From NCBI GenBank assembly GCA_030536655.1, contig JAUNPN010000004.1:1-52734 (forward strand): DNA of 52,734 nucleotides, given 5' to 3'. How positions within the stretch are numbered: position 1 is the first letter of the stretch; each line of letters begins with the position of its first letter. Both the position numbers and the translations under genes were made by a program. Shown here one piece after another: positions 1 through 7,727 of the stretch. This DNA comes from a bacterium. Its GTDB lineage: Bacteria; Bacillota; Clostridia; UBA1381. The notes beneath the pieces were generated by a model. That model saw nothing but the letters and a program-made list of their open reading frames with translations, had not been told where the DNA came from and made no database searches.

Positions 1-74
1 ATGATGGTTCTACGCCACGGTATGAGAATCCGAGAAAGAGTTCACATCATCATAAGGCAACCTCTAAAAACCCC

Positions 75-103
75 TGTACAAACAGAAAAAAATATGGTAT
101 AAT
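75..103 (+). promoter_or_regulatory. Promoter of the IS transposase
   Basis: TGTACA (75-80), 17 bp spacer, TATAAT (98-103). The start codon at 110 is only 6 bases past the -10 box, so the mRNA would be leaderless or nearly so; no ribosome binding site precedes it. The -35 box lies just inside the left inverted repeat, so transcription does not need an outside promoter. Confidence 0.55.
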
Positions 104-109
104 ATAGAC

Positions 110-1135
110 ATGAAAAAGCAAATAGGATTCTTTGATGAAGAAAATAGATTAGATAAAATAAGTAACTTGGGGGATCCTTTGGAAACCCTGAAAAGAACAA
201 TAAACTGGGAAATGTTTCGTGCCGTTCTGACCCATGCGTGTCGTAAGGAGAACACCGGAAGAGGCGGACGGCCGCCATATGATGTGGTAATGATGTTTAA
301 AATTATTGTATTGCAGCGGCTTTACAATTTATCCGATGATCAAACAGAATATCAAATTAACGACAGAATGAGCTTTATGAGATTTCTTGAGCTTAACCTT
401 TGCGATGCTGTTCCCGATGCGAAAACAATATGGAAGTTCAAGAACGACCTTGCGGAAGCGGGAGCGATGGAGGAATTATTCTGCCTGTTTGATAAGCAGC
501 TTGAAAACGAAGGTATTATTACCCACAGCGGCACAATTATTGATGCGACGTTTGTAGATGCTCCGCGTCAGAGAAATACTCGTGACGAGAACAAAAAGAT
601 CAAAGCCGGAGAAGTTCCGGAGGAATGGGAAAATCCCGAGAATGCGCATAAGTTGGCGCAGAAAGACACAGATGCGCGTTGGACTAAGAAGAACAACGAA
701 ACACATTACGGTTATAAGAACCATGTGAAATGTGATGCCGAGAGCAAAATTATCACAAATTACAGCGTAACGGATGCAGCTGTACATGACAGTCTCGAAT
801 GTGTAAATTTATTGGAAGAGACAGACAACGCGCTGTATGCGGACAGTGCTTATTCGGGTGCGCCCATAGCGGAAGCATTGCCTGAAGGCTGTGAAAATCA
901 CATCTGTGAGAAGGGCAGTCGAAATCATCCGTTGACAAGTGAGCAGAAAGAAAGCAATCGAAAAAAGTCAAAAATCAGATGTAGGATAGAGCATATATTC
1001 GGCTTTATGACGAGCAGTATGAAAGGAATTAGTATCAGGAGTGTTGGAATTACGAGAGCGTGGTTTAATATAGGACTTACAAATCTTGTTTATAACTTTT
1101 GCAGATACAAATTTTTAAAACGGAATTATGCGTGA
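110..1135 (+). CDS. IS5-family DDE transposase
   Basis: 341 residues, the usual length for IS5-group transposases. The N-terminal part (about 50-115) has the family pattern GRPPYDVVMMFKIIVLQ followed by LYNLSDDQTEYQINDRMSF. The catalytic triad can be placed at Asp145 (IIDATFVD), Asp245 (YADSAYSG) and Glu294 (RCRIEHIFG), with a basic insert between the first two. It would cut and join the element ends. It is the only gene in the element and lies 36 bp from the left inverted repeat. The frame is uninterrupted. It is a mobile passenger and says nothing about host metabolism. Confidence 0.93.
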   Translation: MKKQIGFFDEENRLDKISNLGDPLETLKRTINWEMFRAVLTHACRKENTGRGGRPPYDVVMMFKIIVLQRLYNLSDDQTEYQINDRMSFMRFLELNLCDAVPDAKTIWKFKNDLAEAGAMEELFCLFDKQLENEGIITHSGTIIDATFVDAPRQRNTRDENKKIKAGEVPEEWENPENAHKLAQKDTDARWTKKNNETHYGYKNHVKCDAESKIITNYSVTDAAVHDSLECVNLLEETDNALYADSAYSGAPIAEALPEGCENHICEKGSRNHPLTSEQKESNRKKSKIRCRIEHIFGFMTSSMKGISIRSVGITRAWFNIGLTNLVYNFCRYKFLKRNYA

Positions 1136-1316
1136 TACGGGATTTTTATACCCTTTTTTAGAAAAACAGGGCAAATCAGATGGATGGAATCAGTATAAAA
1201 TGGCTTATATCGCTCGTTTAAGGGGATTTTGGCGAGAATATGGACCATTTGCTCTAAAAATATGGGTTTTTAGAGGTTCCCATAATAAAAGACGAAATCT
1301 GTGATGCGCTTAAGTT

Positions 1317-1751
1317 GTGGATAGTGCATTTACAATAGTAAATGCAGAAAATATATCTGAAGGCGGCACAACTACACAAATGACATATAGAGTGGATGGC
1401 TCGTATATGGTCTACATACCGGAAATGATAGATATTACTTTTGATTATTATTTTGAGGCGGCAGAACTAAACATTCCGGACTTTAATCAAGTAAATGTAC
1501 GCATTACTAATTTGGTTGATGATGTTTTGACATTTAAAAATTCAAAAGATAATGAATTATCTGTAAAAATAATCAATGCAAGTACCGGAGAGATAATTCC
1601 TAATAATGCGAATGTGGCGGAATTTACAACATCAACAACTTCTAACTTTGGCATCAGAGGACAAATTGATTATTCATCCGCTGCAAAAGCCGGAGACTAT
1701 ACGGCAACCGCTGAATTTTGGATTGAATTAGGCGCAAGAGAAGATTATTAA
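1317..1751 (+). CDS. Small protein of unknown function, possible remnant of a surface protein
   Basis: 144 residues from a GTG start at 1317; an in-frame stop at 1311 precedes it, and no convincing ribosome binding site or signal peptide is seen. The sequence is acidic, rich in Thr/Asn/Ile, and predicted mostly beta: it ends with AGDYTATAEFWIELG, a pattern resembling the last strand of Ig-like or camelysin-like secreted domains. This suggests the C-terminal part of an extracellular protein whose 5' end was lost; the IS right end is 35 bp upstream and may be connected to the damage. The bases left of the IS do not restore a longer frame. A terminator-like hairpin follows at 1782. I do not recognise the family. 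Confidence 0.5.
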   Translation: MDSAFTIVNAENISEGGTTTQMTYRVDGSYMVYIPEMIDITFDYYFEAAELNIPDFNQVNVRITNLVDDVLTFKNSKDNELSVKIINASTGEIIPNNANVAEFTTSTTSNFGIRGQIDYSSAAKAGDYTATAEFWIELGAREDY

Positions 1752-1781
1752 TTTAATACACAAATACAAGAGAATATCAAA

Positions 1782-1824
1782 ATACGCTCCTACTTTGAAT
1801 GGTAAGAGCGTATTTATTTTGCTG
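1782..1824 (+). terminator. Terminator after the small unknown gene
   Basis: AAATACGCTC (1782-1791) pairs perfectly with GAGCGTATTT (1808-1817) across a 16 base loop, followed by ATTTTG. It could also serve the convergent lysS on the minus strand. Confidence 0.65.
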
Positions 1825-1910
1825 TATCATGGTTTTACTGTTTTTAAATTTGGTAAGTTTTTTTGGTAAATTATTGAGCCTATCCCTCAAAACCCTTGAT
1901 TTTACGCCAT

Positions 1911-3392
1911 TTATTTCTCCAGCGGCTTCATTGTCGGGAATAACAGCACATCGCGTATAGCGGGGGAATTCGTCAATAACATGCACATACGGTCAATACC
2001 AAAGCCTATTCCGCCTGTAGGAGGCATTCCAATCTCAAGCGCACGCATGAAGTCCTCGTCAGTTGTATTGGCTTCCTCGTCGCCCTGAGCAAGCAGTTCC
2101 TCCTGTGACTTGAAACGTGCTCTTTGGTCAATCGGATCGTTAAGCTCTGAATATGCATTCGCCATTTCCCAACCATTCATAAAGAACTCAAAGCGCTCAA
2201 CATATTCAGGATTTTCCGGCTTTTTCTTTGTAAGCGGTGAAATCTCAATAGGATGATCCATTACGAATGTCGGCTGAACGAGATGCTCCTCGGCATATTC
2301 CTCAAAGAACAGATTTAATATATCGCCTTTCTTATGTCGCTTTTCGTACTTTATATGATGCTCGTCAGCAACGGCCTTAGCCTCATCAAGCGTACTGATT
2401 TCATTGAAGTCTACACCTGAATATTTCTTTACCGCATCAACCATTGTAATACGCTCAAACGGTTTGCCTAAATCCATCTCAATGCCGTTGTATACAATCT
2501 TTGTTGTACCGAGAACCTCTTGTGCAACATGACGGTACAGATTCTCTGTAAGATCCATCATGCCGTGATAATCTGTATACGCCTGATAAAGCTCCATAAG
2601 AGTAAATTCCGGGTTATGTCTTGTATCGAGTCCTTCGTTGCGGAAAACTCTTCCGATTTCATAAACGCGGTCAAATCCGCCTACAATAAGACGCTTTAAA
2701 TAAAGCTCCAACGAAATACGAAGTTTGAAATCCTCATCAAGCGCATTGAAGTGAGTTTCAAACGGACGTGCCGCGGCGCCGCCCGCATTTGCAACAAGCA
2801 TGGGAGTTTCAACCTCAAGGAAATCACGGCTGTTAAGATAGCTGCGGATAGCTGCGATAATCCTTGATCTTGTAATAAAGGTATTCTTTACATCCTGATT
2901 CATGATTAAGTCAAGATATCTCTGGCGGTATCTTAAGTCTGTATCAGTCATGCCGTGGAACTTTTCCGGGAGCGGCTGAAGTGACTTTGATAAAAGAGTA
3001 CATTTAGCAACTCTTACCGATATTTCACCTGTCTGAGTTTTGAAAACTTCACCCTCTACACCGATAATGTCGCCTATATCAAGCTTTTTGAAGCGGTCAT
3101 ATTCCTCATCGCCAAGCTCGTCGCGTTTGAAAAAGACCTGAATCTGTCCGGTAATGTCGGCAAGGTGACCAAAGCCCACCTTACCCATACGTCTCTTTGA
3201 CATAAGGCGTCCCGCGATTGACACTGTTTTACCCTCATAATCTGCATAGTTATCCGTAATCTGCGCCGCCTTTGTATCGCGGTTATATTTTGTTATCTGA
3301 AACGGGTCAGTACCTGCGTTCTGAAGCTCGGTAAGCTTGTCGCGTCTGTTTTTTAAAATTTGAGCTAATCTTGCTGATTCTTCCTGTGCCAT
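1911..3392 (-). CDS. lysS: Lysyl-tRNA synthetase, class II
   Basis: Charges tRNA-Lys with lysine in the cytoplasm. 493 residues with the expected order: N-terminal helix, OB-fold anticodon-binding domain (about 50-160; GKTVSIAGRLMSKRRMGK), then the class II catalytic core. Motif 2 is seen in FRNEGLDTRHNPEFTLMEL and motif 3 in GGIGFGIDRMCML near the C-terminus. The start at 3392 (MAQEES) is chosen because GGAGG lies 8 bases upstream; an upstream in-frame ATG would include that ribosome binding site. It is transcribed from its own promoter at 3433-3461 and is separated from the upstream leuA by a palindromic repeat, so the two are probably not one operon. Confidence 0.97.
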   Translation of the reverse strand: MAQEESARLAQILKNRRDKLTELQNAGTDPFQITKYNRDTKAAQITDNYADYEGKTVSIAGRLMSKRRMGKVGFGHLADITGQIQVFFKRDELGDEEYDRFKKLDIGDIIGVEGEVFKTQTGEISVRVAKCTLLSKSLQPLPEKFHGMTDTDLRYRQRYLDLIMNQDVKNTFITRSRIIAAIRSYLNSRDFLEVETPMLVANAGGAAARPFETHFNALDEDFKLRISLELYLKRLIVGGFDRVYEIGRVFRNEGLDTRHNPEFTLMELYQAYTDYHGMMDLTENLYRHVAQEVLGTTKIVYNGIEMDLGKPFERITMVDAVKKYSGVDFNEISTLDEAKAVADEHHIKYEKRHKKGDILNLFFEEYAEEHLVQPTFVMDHPIEISPLTKKKPENPEYVERFEFFMNGWEMANAYSELNDPIDQRARFKSQEELLAQGDEEANTTDEDFMRALEIGMPPTGGIGFGIDRMCMLLTNSPAIRDVLLFPTMKPLEK

Positions 3393-3432
3393 TAAATTTT
3401 CCTCCATATTATTGTTATAAATAATCTCTATC

Positions 3433-3461
3433 ATTATATGCTATTTTTCGCAGGAATACAA
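3433..3461 (-). promoter_or_regulatory. Promoter of lysS
   Basis: On the minus strand TTGTAT (3461-3456), 17 bp, TATAAT (3438-3433), about 40 bases before the start codon. No T-box leader fits in this distance. Confidence 0.6.
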
Positions 3462-3512
3462 GAGAGGGTTCGTATTTCGTGAAATTTAGCAGTAAAATTA
3501 AATCTATTGCTT

Positions 3513-3702
3513 CAGAGTCTATCCGTAATTAAAGAAGTGCATACTGCGAAGTCGGATTGTTTCCTGCTATGACTTGTTTTGCAAATCATCCGGTCAGATT
3601 ATTCCAAAAATCCGACGCATACCGGCGTATGCCGGAAATTTTTGGGATAATATGACGAAAAATCAGCAAGCAAAATGTGCTTAATTTACGGATATGCTCT
3701 TG
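3513..3702. repeat. Palindromic intergenic element, AGAGCCTATC family (long form)
   Basis: About 190 bp between the 3' end of leuA and the lysS promoter. The ends form an inverted repeat (CAGAGTCTATCCGTAATTAA at the left; the right end, read in reverse, gives CAAGAGCATATCCGTAAATT). The centre is an imperfect hairpin built around GCATACCGGCGTATGC with AAAAATCC and TTTTTGG arms. It ends one base before the leuA stop codon (leuA is on the minus strand). Related copies lie at 35561-35662, 42618-42748 and 46879-46973. No coding capacity. This is what fills the 311 bp gap. Confidence 0.7.
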
Positions 3703-3703
3703 A

Positions 3704-5368
3704 TCAGTCTGTCATAAGCTTTCTGTTTACCGCGCTGATTAATGCGTATAATGAAGCTGTGCTGATGTTCACATCAACGCCGGAGCCCCAGTAAACTTTG
3801 CCGCAGCAGTCTGTGATGCTGATGTATGCGGCCGCCTTTGAGGTTGATGAACGAGTGAGCGCGTGTTCATGATATGCGCTTATCTCAAATTCCGCGCTGA
3901 GCAAGTTTCTGAGTGCGTTGCATAATGCATCAATCGGACCGTTGCCCTCGCCGGTGATTGTTTTTACTGAGCCGTTGTATTCTATCGTAGCGGAAATAAT
4001 TGTCGCGTTGTCTTCCGTATGCTGTATGCGGTAGAACTTCATCTTAATCGGCTCCGGAACATTTACATATGTGTCCTTGAATGCAACATGAATTTCGTGG
4101 TTGGTAAGGACTGTCTGTTTCTCATCGCTGAGCTTATTGATAAGGTCGGAAAATTCAACGAGCATTGACTTTGGAAGCGTATAACCGTACTTTGCTTCCA
4201 TGATGTAGCTGACGCCGCCCTTGCCCGACTGCGAATTTATGAGAATAGGCTCATACTTTCTGCCGATATCCTTCGGGTCGATTGTGAGGTAAGGATTAGC
4301 CCATGTTTTGGAGCCTTCCTGCTCAAATACATCAAAGCTCTTTTTAATAGCATCCTGATGCGAACCGGAGAATGCGACATATGCCATTTCTCCCGCATAC
4401 GGATGTCTCGGATGAATCGGGAGCTTGTTATATTTTTCAAATACGCTGATTGCTTCGTCTATGTTTGAAATGTCCAGCTGCGGGTCAATTCCCTGAGCAA
4501 ACATATTCAGCGCGACTGTAATAAGGTCGGTATTTCCCGTTCTTTCACCGTTACCGAATAAGGTGCCCTCAACTCTGTCCGCACCGGCCAAGAGTGCCAG
4601 CTCGCTTGAAGCAACGCCTGTGCCCCTGTCATTGTGTGCGTGAACACTGATTATGAGGTTTTCTCTGTTGTTAAGATGCTTGCACATATATTCAATCTGG
4701 TCAGCATATACGTTTGCTGTTGCAACCTCAATTGTTGAAGGGAGGTTTACGATAACTTTTCTGTCCGGCGAAGGCTCAAATACATCGAGAACCGCATTCG
4801 TTACCTCGGCGGCATACTCCGGCTCCGTGCAGGTGAAGCTTTCCGGTGAATATTCATAACGAATCTGCTCCGGCGTGAAGTTCGGGTCAACAAGGTCGCG
4901 TATAAGCTTTGCCCCGTCAACGGCAAGCTGCTTGATTTCCTCCTTGCTTTTCTTAAAAACCACCTTGCGCTGGAGCGTTGAGGTTGAATTGTAAAGGTGG
5001 ATGATTGCGTGCTTAACTCCCTTTAAGGATTCAACTGTTTTCTTTATAATATGCTCTCTTGCCTGTGTAAGTACCTGAATCGTAACATCGTCCGGAATCC
5101 TGTCCTCATCGATAAGGCGGCGGATAAAATCATACTCTGTTGCCGAGGCTGCCGGAAAGCCGACTTCAATTTCTTTAAAGCCGAGCTTTACCAGAAAGGC
5201 AAAGAATTCAAGCTTTTCATCAATAGTCATCGGTGAATAAAGAGCCTGGTTTCCGTCGCGAAGGTCAACGCTGCACCATATGGGGGCATGGGTAATTTCC
5301 TTTGTCGGCCATTCACGGTTGGTGAGAGGGACCGGATGATACATTTTTACATATTTCTTGTGATTCAT
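3704..5368 (-). CDS. leuA: 2-isopropylmalate synthase
   Basis: First committed step of leucine synthesis: acetyl-CoA plus 2-oxoisovalerate gives 2-isopropylmalate. 554 residues, the longer form of the family. The catalytic barrel occupies about 25-310, with the HMGL-like motif DLRDGNQAL (about 37-45) carrying the metal-binding Asp and general base region, and the metal ligands in VHAHNDRGTG (about 243-252). The C-terminal 120 residues form the leucine-sensing regulatory domain (GNGPIDALCNALRN). The ribosome binding site AGGAGG lies 12 bases upstream. No other leucine genes are adjacent, so it is a stand-alone unit. No T-box or leader peptide is visible in its short leader; regulation by feedback inhibition is inferred. 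Confidence 0.96.
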   Translation of the reverse strand: MNHKKYVKMYHPVPLTNREWPTKEITHAPIWCSVDLRDGNQALYSPMTIDEKLEFFAFLVKLGFKEIEVGFPAASATEYDFIRRLIDEDRIPDDVTIQVLTQAREHIIKKTVESLKGVKHAIIHLYNSTSTLQRKVVFKKSKEEIKQLAVDGAKLIRDLVDPNFTPEQIRYEYSPESFTCTEPEYAAEVTNAVLDVFEPSPDRKVIVNLPSTIEVATANVYADQIEYMCKHLNNRENLIISVHAHNDRGTGVASSELALLAGADRVEGTLFGNGERTGNTDLITVALNMFAQGIDPQLDISNIDEAISVFEKYNKLPIHPRHPYAGEMAYVAFSGSHQDAIKKSFDVFEQEGSKTWANPYLTIDPKDIGRKYEPILINSQSGKGGVSYIMEAKYGYTLPKSMLVEFSDLINKLSDEKQTVLTNHEIHVAFKDTYVNVPEPIKMKFYRIQHTEDNATIISATIEYNGSVKTITGEGNGPIDALCNALRNLLSAEFEISAYHEHALTRSSTSKAAAYISITDCCGKVYWGSGVDVNISTASLYALISAVNRKLMTD

Positions 5369-5408
5369 TATGTCGTTTTTCCTCCTATTTTAGTGTACAG
5401 ATAAATAT

Positions 5409-5437
5409 ATTTTACAATAAAAATTAAGGCTTGTCAA
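5409..5437 (-). promoter_or_regulatory. Promoter of leuA
   Basis: Minus-strand TTGACA (5437-5432), 17 bp, TAAAAT (5414-5409); the leader to the start codon is only about 35 bases. Confidence 0.65.
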
Positions 5438-5486
5438 CTTATTTTTAAAAGCGTGCAATTGTTTGTTGAAAATTTACATAATCGCA

Positions 5487-5515
5487 TTGTAATTGACTTT
5501 AGTTTATGATATAAT
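5487..5515 (+). promoter_or_regulatory. Probable promoter of the MATE gene
   Basis: TTGTAA (5487-5492), 17 bp, TATAAT (5510-5515). If used, the mRNA would carry a leader of about 225 bases that contains the 99 bp tandem hairpin repeat. The -10 box overlaps the first repeat unit (TTATGATATAAT); the equivalent points of the later units read TTATGATAAAAT and TTATGATAGAAT. Confidence 0.45.
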
Positions 5516-5709
5516 AATTGCAGTTAAGGAAGAAATCCATTCGGATTTCAAGGTTGCAATTATTGTATCGGAGTGAAGCAAAGTCGATTGGCGACTTTGC
5601 ACTTATGATAAAATAATTGCAGTTAAGGAAGAAATCCATTTGGATTTCAAGACTGCAATTATTGTATCGGAGTGAAGCAAAGCCGATTGGCGGCTTTGCA
5701 CTTATGATA
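5504..5709 (+). repeat. Tandem 99 bp hairpin repeat in the MATE leader
   Basis: Two full units (from 5504 and 5603) and the start of a third (5702). Each unit has two hairpins: ATAATTGCA ... TGCAATTAT enclosing GAAATCC/GGATTTC, and a second with 9 bp arms. The second hairpin reads GCAAAGTCG-attgg-CGACTTTGC in unit one (5578-5600) and GCAAAGCCG-attgg-CGGCTTTGC in unit two (5677-5699), a compensatory change. A reading frame across it on the minus strand is an artefact of the repeat. Confidence 0.85.
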
Positions 5710-5748
5710 GAATGTAGGGTAGTAATTACCGGAAAGGACTGATGAACA

Positions 5749-7113
5749 ATGAAAAATACAGACAAAACATATGCGCTTGCCAATGAGCCGATTGGCAGAC
5801 TTATATTTAGGCTTTCGATACCGACCGTGGCGGCGCAGCTTGTAAATCTGCTGTATAACATAGTAGACAGAATATATGTGGGAAGAATACCGGAAACAGG
5901 ATCGCTTTCGCTTGCTGGTCTGGGTGTGACCTTTCCGATAATATTGATGATTTCCGCAGTGGCGATGCTTTTTGGTACAGGCGGAGCGCCGAGGGCGGCG
6001 ATTGCGATGGGAAAGGGAGATAACGAAAAGGCGGAAAGAATACTCAATAACGCGGCGGTAATGCTTGTAATCGCCTCAATAGCGGTATCCGGAATATTTC
6101 TTCTGAGCAAGGATTGGATACTTATGCGCTTCGGCGCGAGTGAAAGCACCCTTCCTTACGCGTCAAGCTACATAACGATATATCTGTTCGGAACGATATT
6201 TATCCAGCTTACTCTCGGACTGAACAGCTTTATTACAAATCAGGGCTATACGGGTACAAGTATGGCAACTGTGTGTATCGGAGCGGTGATAAATATTATT
6301 CTTGATCCGATTTTTATTTTTGTGTTCGGGATGGGAGTACGCGGTGCGGCGCTTGCAACGGTAATAGCGCAGGGTGTTTCATGTGTTTGGGTGCTCTGTT
6401 TCCTGACCGGAAAGAAAACGACTCTGCGCCTGAGGATTTCTAAAATGAAGCTTGACCGGGAGATTATTCTGTCAATTGTATCACTGGGAATTTCGCCGTT
6501 TGTAATGCAGTCTACCGAGTGCCTTATACAGCTGACCTTTAACAACGGTATGCAGATTTACGGCAACGATATGTATGTTGCGCTGATGTCAATTCTGTTC
6601 TCGCTTACCCAGCTTATATGGATGCCTATGCAGGGCTTTCAGATGGGCGCGCAGCCGATTGTAAGCTACAACTACGGCGCGGGGAATTATGACAGGGTAA
6701 AAAAAGCATTCAGGATGCTGTTTATGATTTGTGTGATATTTTCCGTTTCGCTTATTGCTCTGATAGAGATAATTCCGGGAGTTTTTATTGGAATGTTCAC
6801 GCCCGATGCTGAGATCATAAGCATGGGAAAAACTCCTGTGCGTATTTTCCTGCTGGGAATGTCGGTTATGGGGGCGCAGGGAGCGTGCCAGCAGACTTTC
6901 CTTGCATTGGGCGAGGCAAAGGTTTCGATGTTTCTTGCTCTGCTGAGAAAGGTAATTCTGCTTTGGCCGCTTGCGCTTATTCTTCCGCACGCTGCGGGAC
7001 TGGGTATATGGGGATTGTTCCTTGCAGAGCCTATAAGCGATTTTATCGCGGCGGCGACGACAACGACAATGTTTGTCAGACGCAGTAAAAAGCTTTTCGG
7101 AGGTATATTTTAA
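5749..7113 (+). CDS. MATE family efflux transporter
   Basis: Membrane exporter, likely of drugs or toxic metabolites, driven by a Na+ or H+ gradient. 454 residues with about 12 hydrophobic segments. The N-terminus has the family pattern PIGRLIFRLSIPTVAAQLVNLLYNIVDRIYVG, and the second half repeats it around MPMQGFQMGAQPIVSYNYGAG. It is preceded by AAAGGA 11 bases upstream of the ATG. The stop codon overlaps the start of tadA (TAATG), so the two are co-transcribed. The substrate cannot be read from sequence. The structured tandem repeat in its leader is unusual and may control its expression. Confidence 0.93.
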   Translation: MKNTDKTYALANEPIGRLIFRLSIPTVAAQLVNLLYNIVDRIYVGRIPETGSLSLAGLGVTFPIILMISAVAMLFGTGGAPRAAIAMGKGDNEKAERILNNAAVMLVIASIAVSGIFLLSKDWILMRFGASESTLPYASSYITIYLFGTIFIQLTLGLNSFITNQGYTGTSMATVCIGAVINIILDPIFIFVFGMGVRGAALATVIAQGVSCVWVLCFLTGKKTTLRLRISKMKLDREIILSIVSLGISPFVMQSTECLIQLTFNNGMQIYGNDMYVALMSILFSLTQLIWMPMQGFQMGAQPIVSYNYGAGNYDRVKKAFRMLFMICVIFSVSLIALIEIIPGVFIGMFTPDAEIISMGKTPVRIFLLGMSVMGAQGACQQTFLALGEAKVSMFLALLRKVILLWPLALILPHAAGLGIWGLFLAEPISDFIAAATTTTMFVRRSKKLFGGIF

Positions 7114-7568
7114 TGGAAGAAAGGTTTATGCGCGAGGCAATAAAGCAGGCAAAGAAAGCGGCTAAGCTCGGAGAAACGCCGATTGGCGCGGTGCTTGTAA
7201 GAAACGGAGAAATTATTTCAAGGGGATATAATAAGCGCGAGATAAAAAAGAATGCGCTGCTTCATGCGGAGTGCATAGCGATTGACAGAGCGTGCAGAAA
7301 GCTCGGCGGCTGGCGGCTGCCCGGATGTGAGCTGTATGTGACGCTGGAGCCGTGTCCGATGTGCGCGGGAGCAATTCTGAATGCGCGGATTGAAAAGGTG
7401 TATTTCGGAGCATATGACAGAAAATCAGGCTGCGCCGGCTCGGCAGTGAATTTGTTCGGGATGAACCTGTGTAATTACACCTTGGAAGCGCAAGGCGGAA
7501 TTATGGAGAATGAATGTGCGGAACTGCTGAAAAACTTTTTCAGGCAGCTCAGAAAATTAAAGAATTAA
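7113..7568 (+). CDS. tadA: tRNA-specific adenosine deaminase
   Basis: Deaminates A34 of tRNA-Arg(ACG) to inosine for wobble decoding. 151 residues, normal for TadA. The zinc/catalytic motifs are HAE (about 52-54, with the proton-shuttling Glu) and PCPMC (about 80-84) in VTLEPCPMCAGAILNARI. It starts inside the MATE stop codon, so translation is probably coupled. A guanine deaminase-like cytidine deaminase relative is possible in principle, but the ETPIGAVLV and NARIEKVYFG segments are typical of TadA. No SRP RNA gene was found behind it, although this is a common neighbour in Firmicutes. Confidence 0.92.
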   Translation: MEERFMREAIKQAKKAAKLGETPIGAVLVRNGEIISRGYNKREIKKNALLHAECIAIDRACRKLGGWRLPGCELYVTLEPCPMCAGAILNARIEKVYFGAYDRKSGCAGSAVNLFGMNLCNYTLEAQGGIMENECAELLKNFFRQLRKLKN

Positions 7569-7590
7569 GTTTTACTTGATGGGAGACAAA

Positions 7591-7727
7591 TTTTGGAAAA
7601 GGATAAGCGGCGCATCTCGCTGTTATTCGGGGCTTGAAGTACAGCGTACGGCTGCGCCTCTCATAACGGCAATCTGCTTGCTTCTCTTTTCCCAAATGCA
7701 TTGATGAAAGGAGTTCAGATTATAAAA
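7591..7727 (+). repeat. Palindromic leader element (copy 1) with ribosome binding site tail
   Basis: Long imperfect hairpin from TTTTGGAAAAGGATAAGC (7591) to GCTTCTCTTTTCCCAAA (to 7696), followed by a conserved tail containing GATGAAAGGAGTTCAG and ending at the start codon at 7728. The GGAG in the tail is the ribosome binding site of the next gene. Copies of the same element precede the genes at 34524 and 52589. In this copy the apical stem reads GTAC-AGC-GTAC, against GTAT-AAAC-ATAC in the copies at 34.2 kb. Confidence 0.8.

Larger units (their letters stand above)
56..1281 (+). mobile_element. IS5-type insertion sequence, apparently complete
   Basis: An 18 bp terminal inverted repeat is visible: left end GGCAACCTCTAAAAACCC at 56-73, and the reverse complement of the right end (1264-1281) reads GGGAACCTCTAAAAACCC, 17 of 18 identical. 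Between them lies one intact transposase gene. The flanks carry the direct duplication ATAA (52-55 and 1282-1285; CATAA if the last C of the right end is counted). Size (1,226 bp), short target duplication and transposase type fit the IS5 family. About 125 bp between the transposase stop and the right end hold no gene. Intact ends and gene suggest a fairly recent, possibly active copy. Confidence 0.88.

Noticed and set aside
1876-1885. Single GAGCCTATCC motif near the end of lysS as another palindromic element
   Set aside because: Only one end is visible without a matching partner, so it may be chance or a very decayed copy.
3393-3512. T-box leader before lysS, and likewise before leuA (5369-5437)
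   Set aside because: Both leaders are only 35-45 bases from a good promoter; no T-box sequence or antiterminator pair is present.
5504-5709. CRISPR-like tandem repeat
   Set aside because: Only two full units of 99 bp with no unique spacers; hairpin repeats, not a CRISPR array.
5499-6149. 216-codon open frame on the minus strand over the tandem repeat and the start of the MATE gene
   Set aside because: It is antisense to a clear MATE coding sequence and its other half encodes the 99 bp repeat twice; no ribosome binding site and no family resemblance.
7569-7727. SRP RNA gene behind tadA
   Set aside because: The region is occupied by the palindromic leader element; the conserved SRP RNA hairpin motif was not found.
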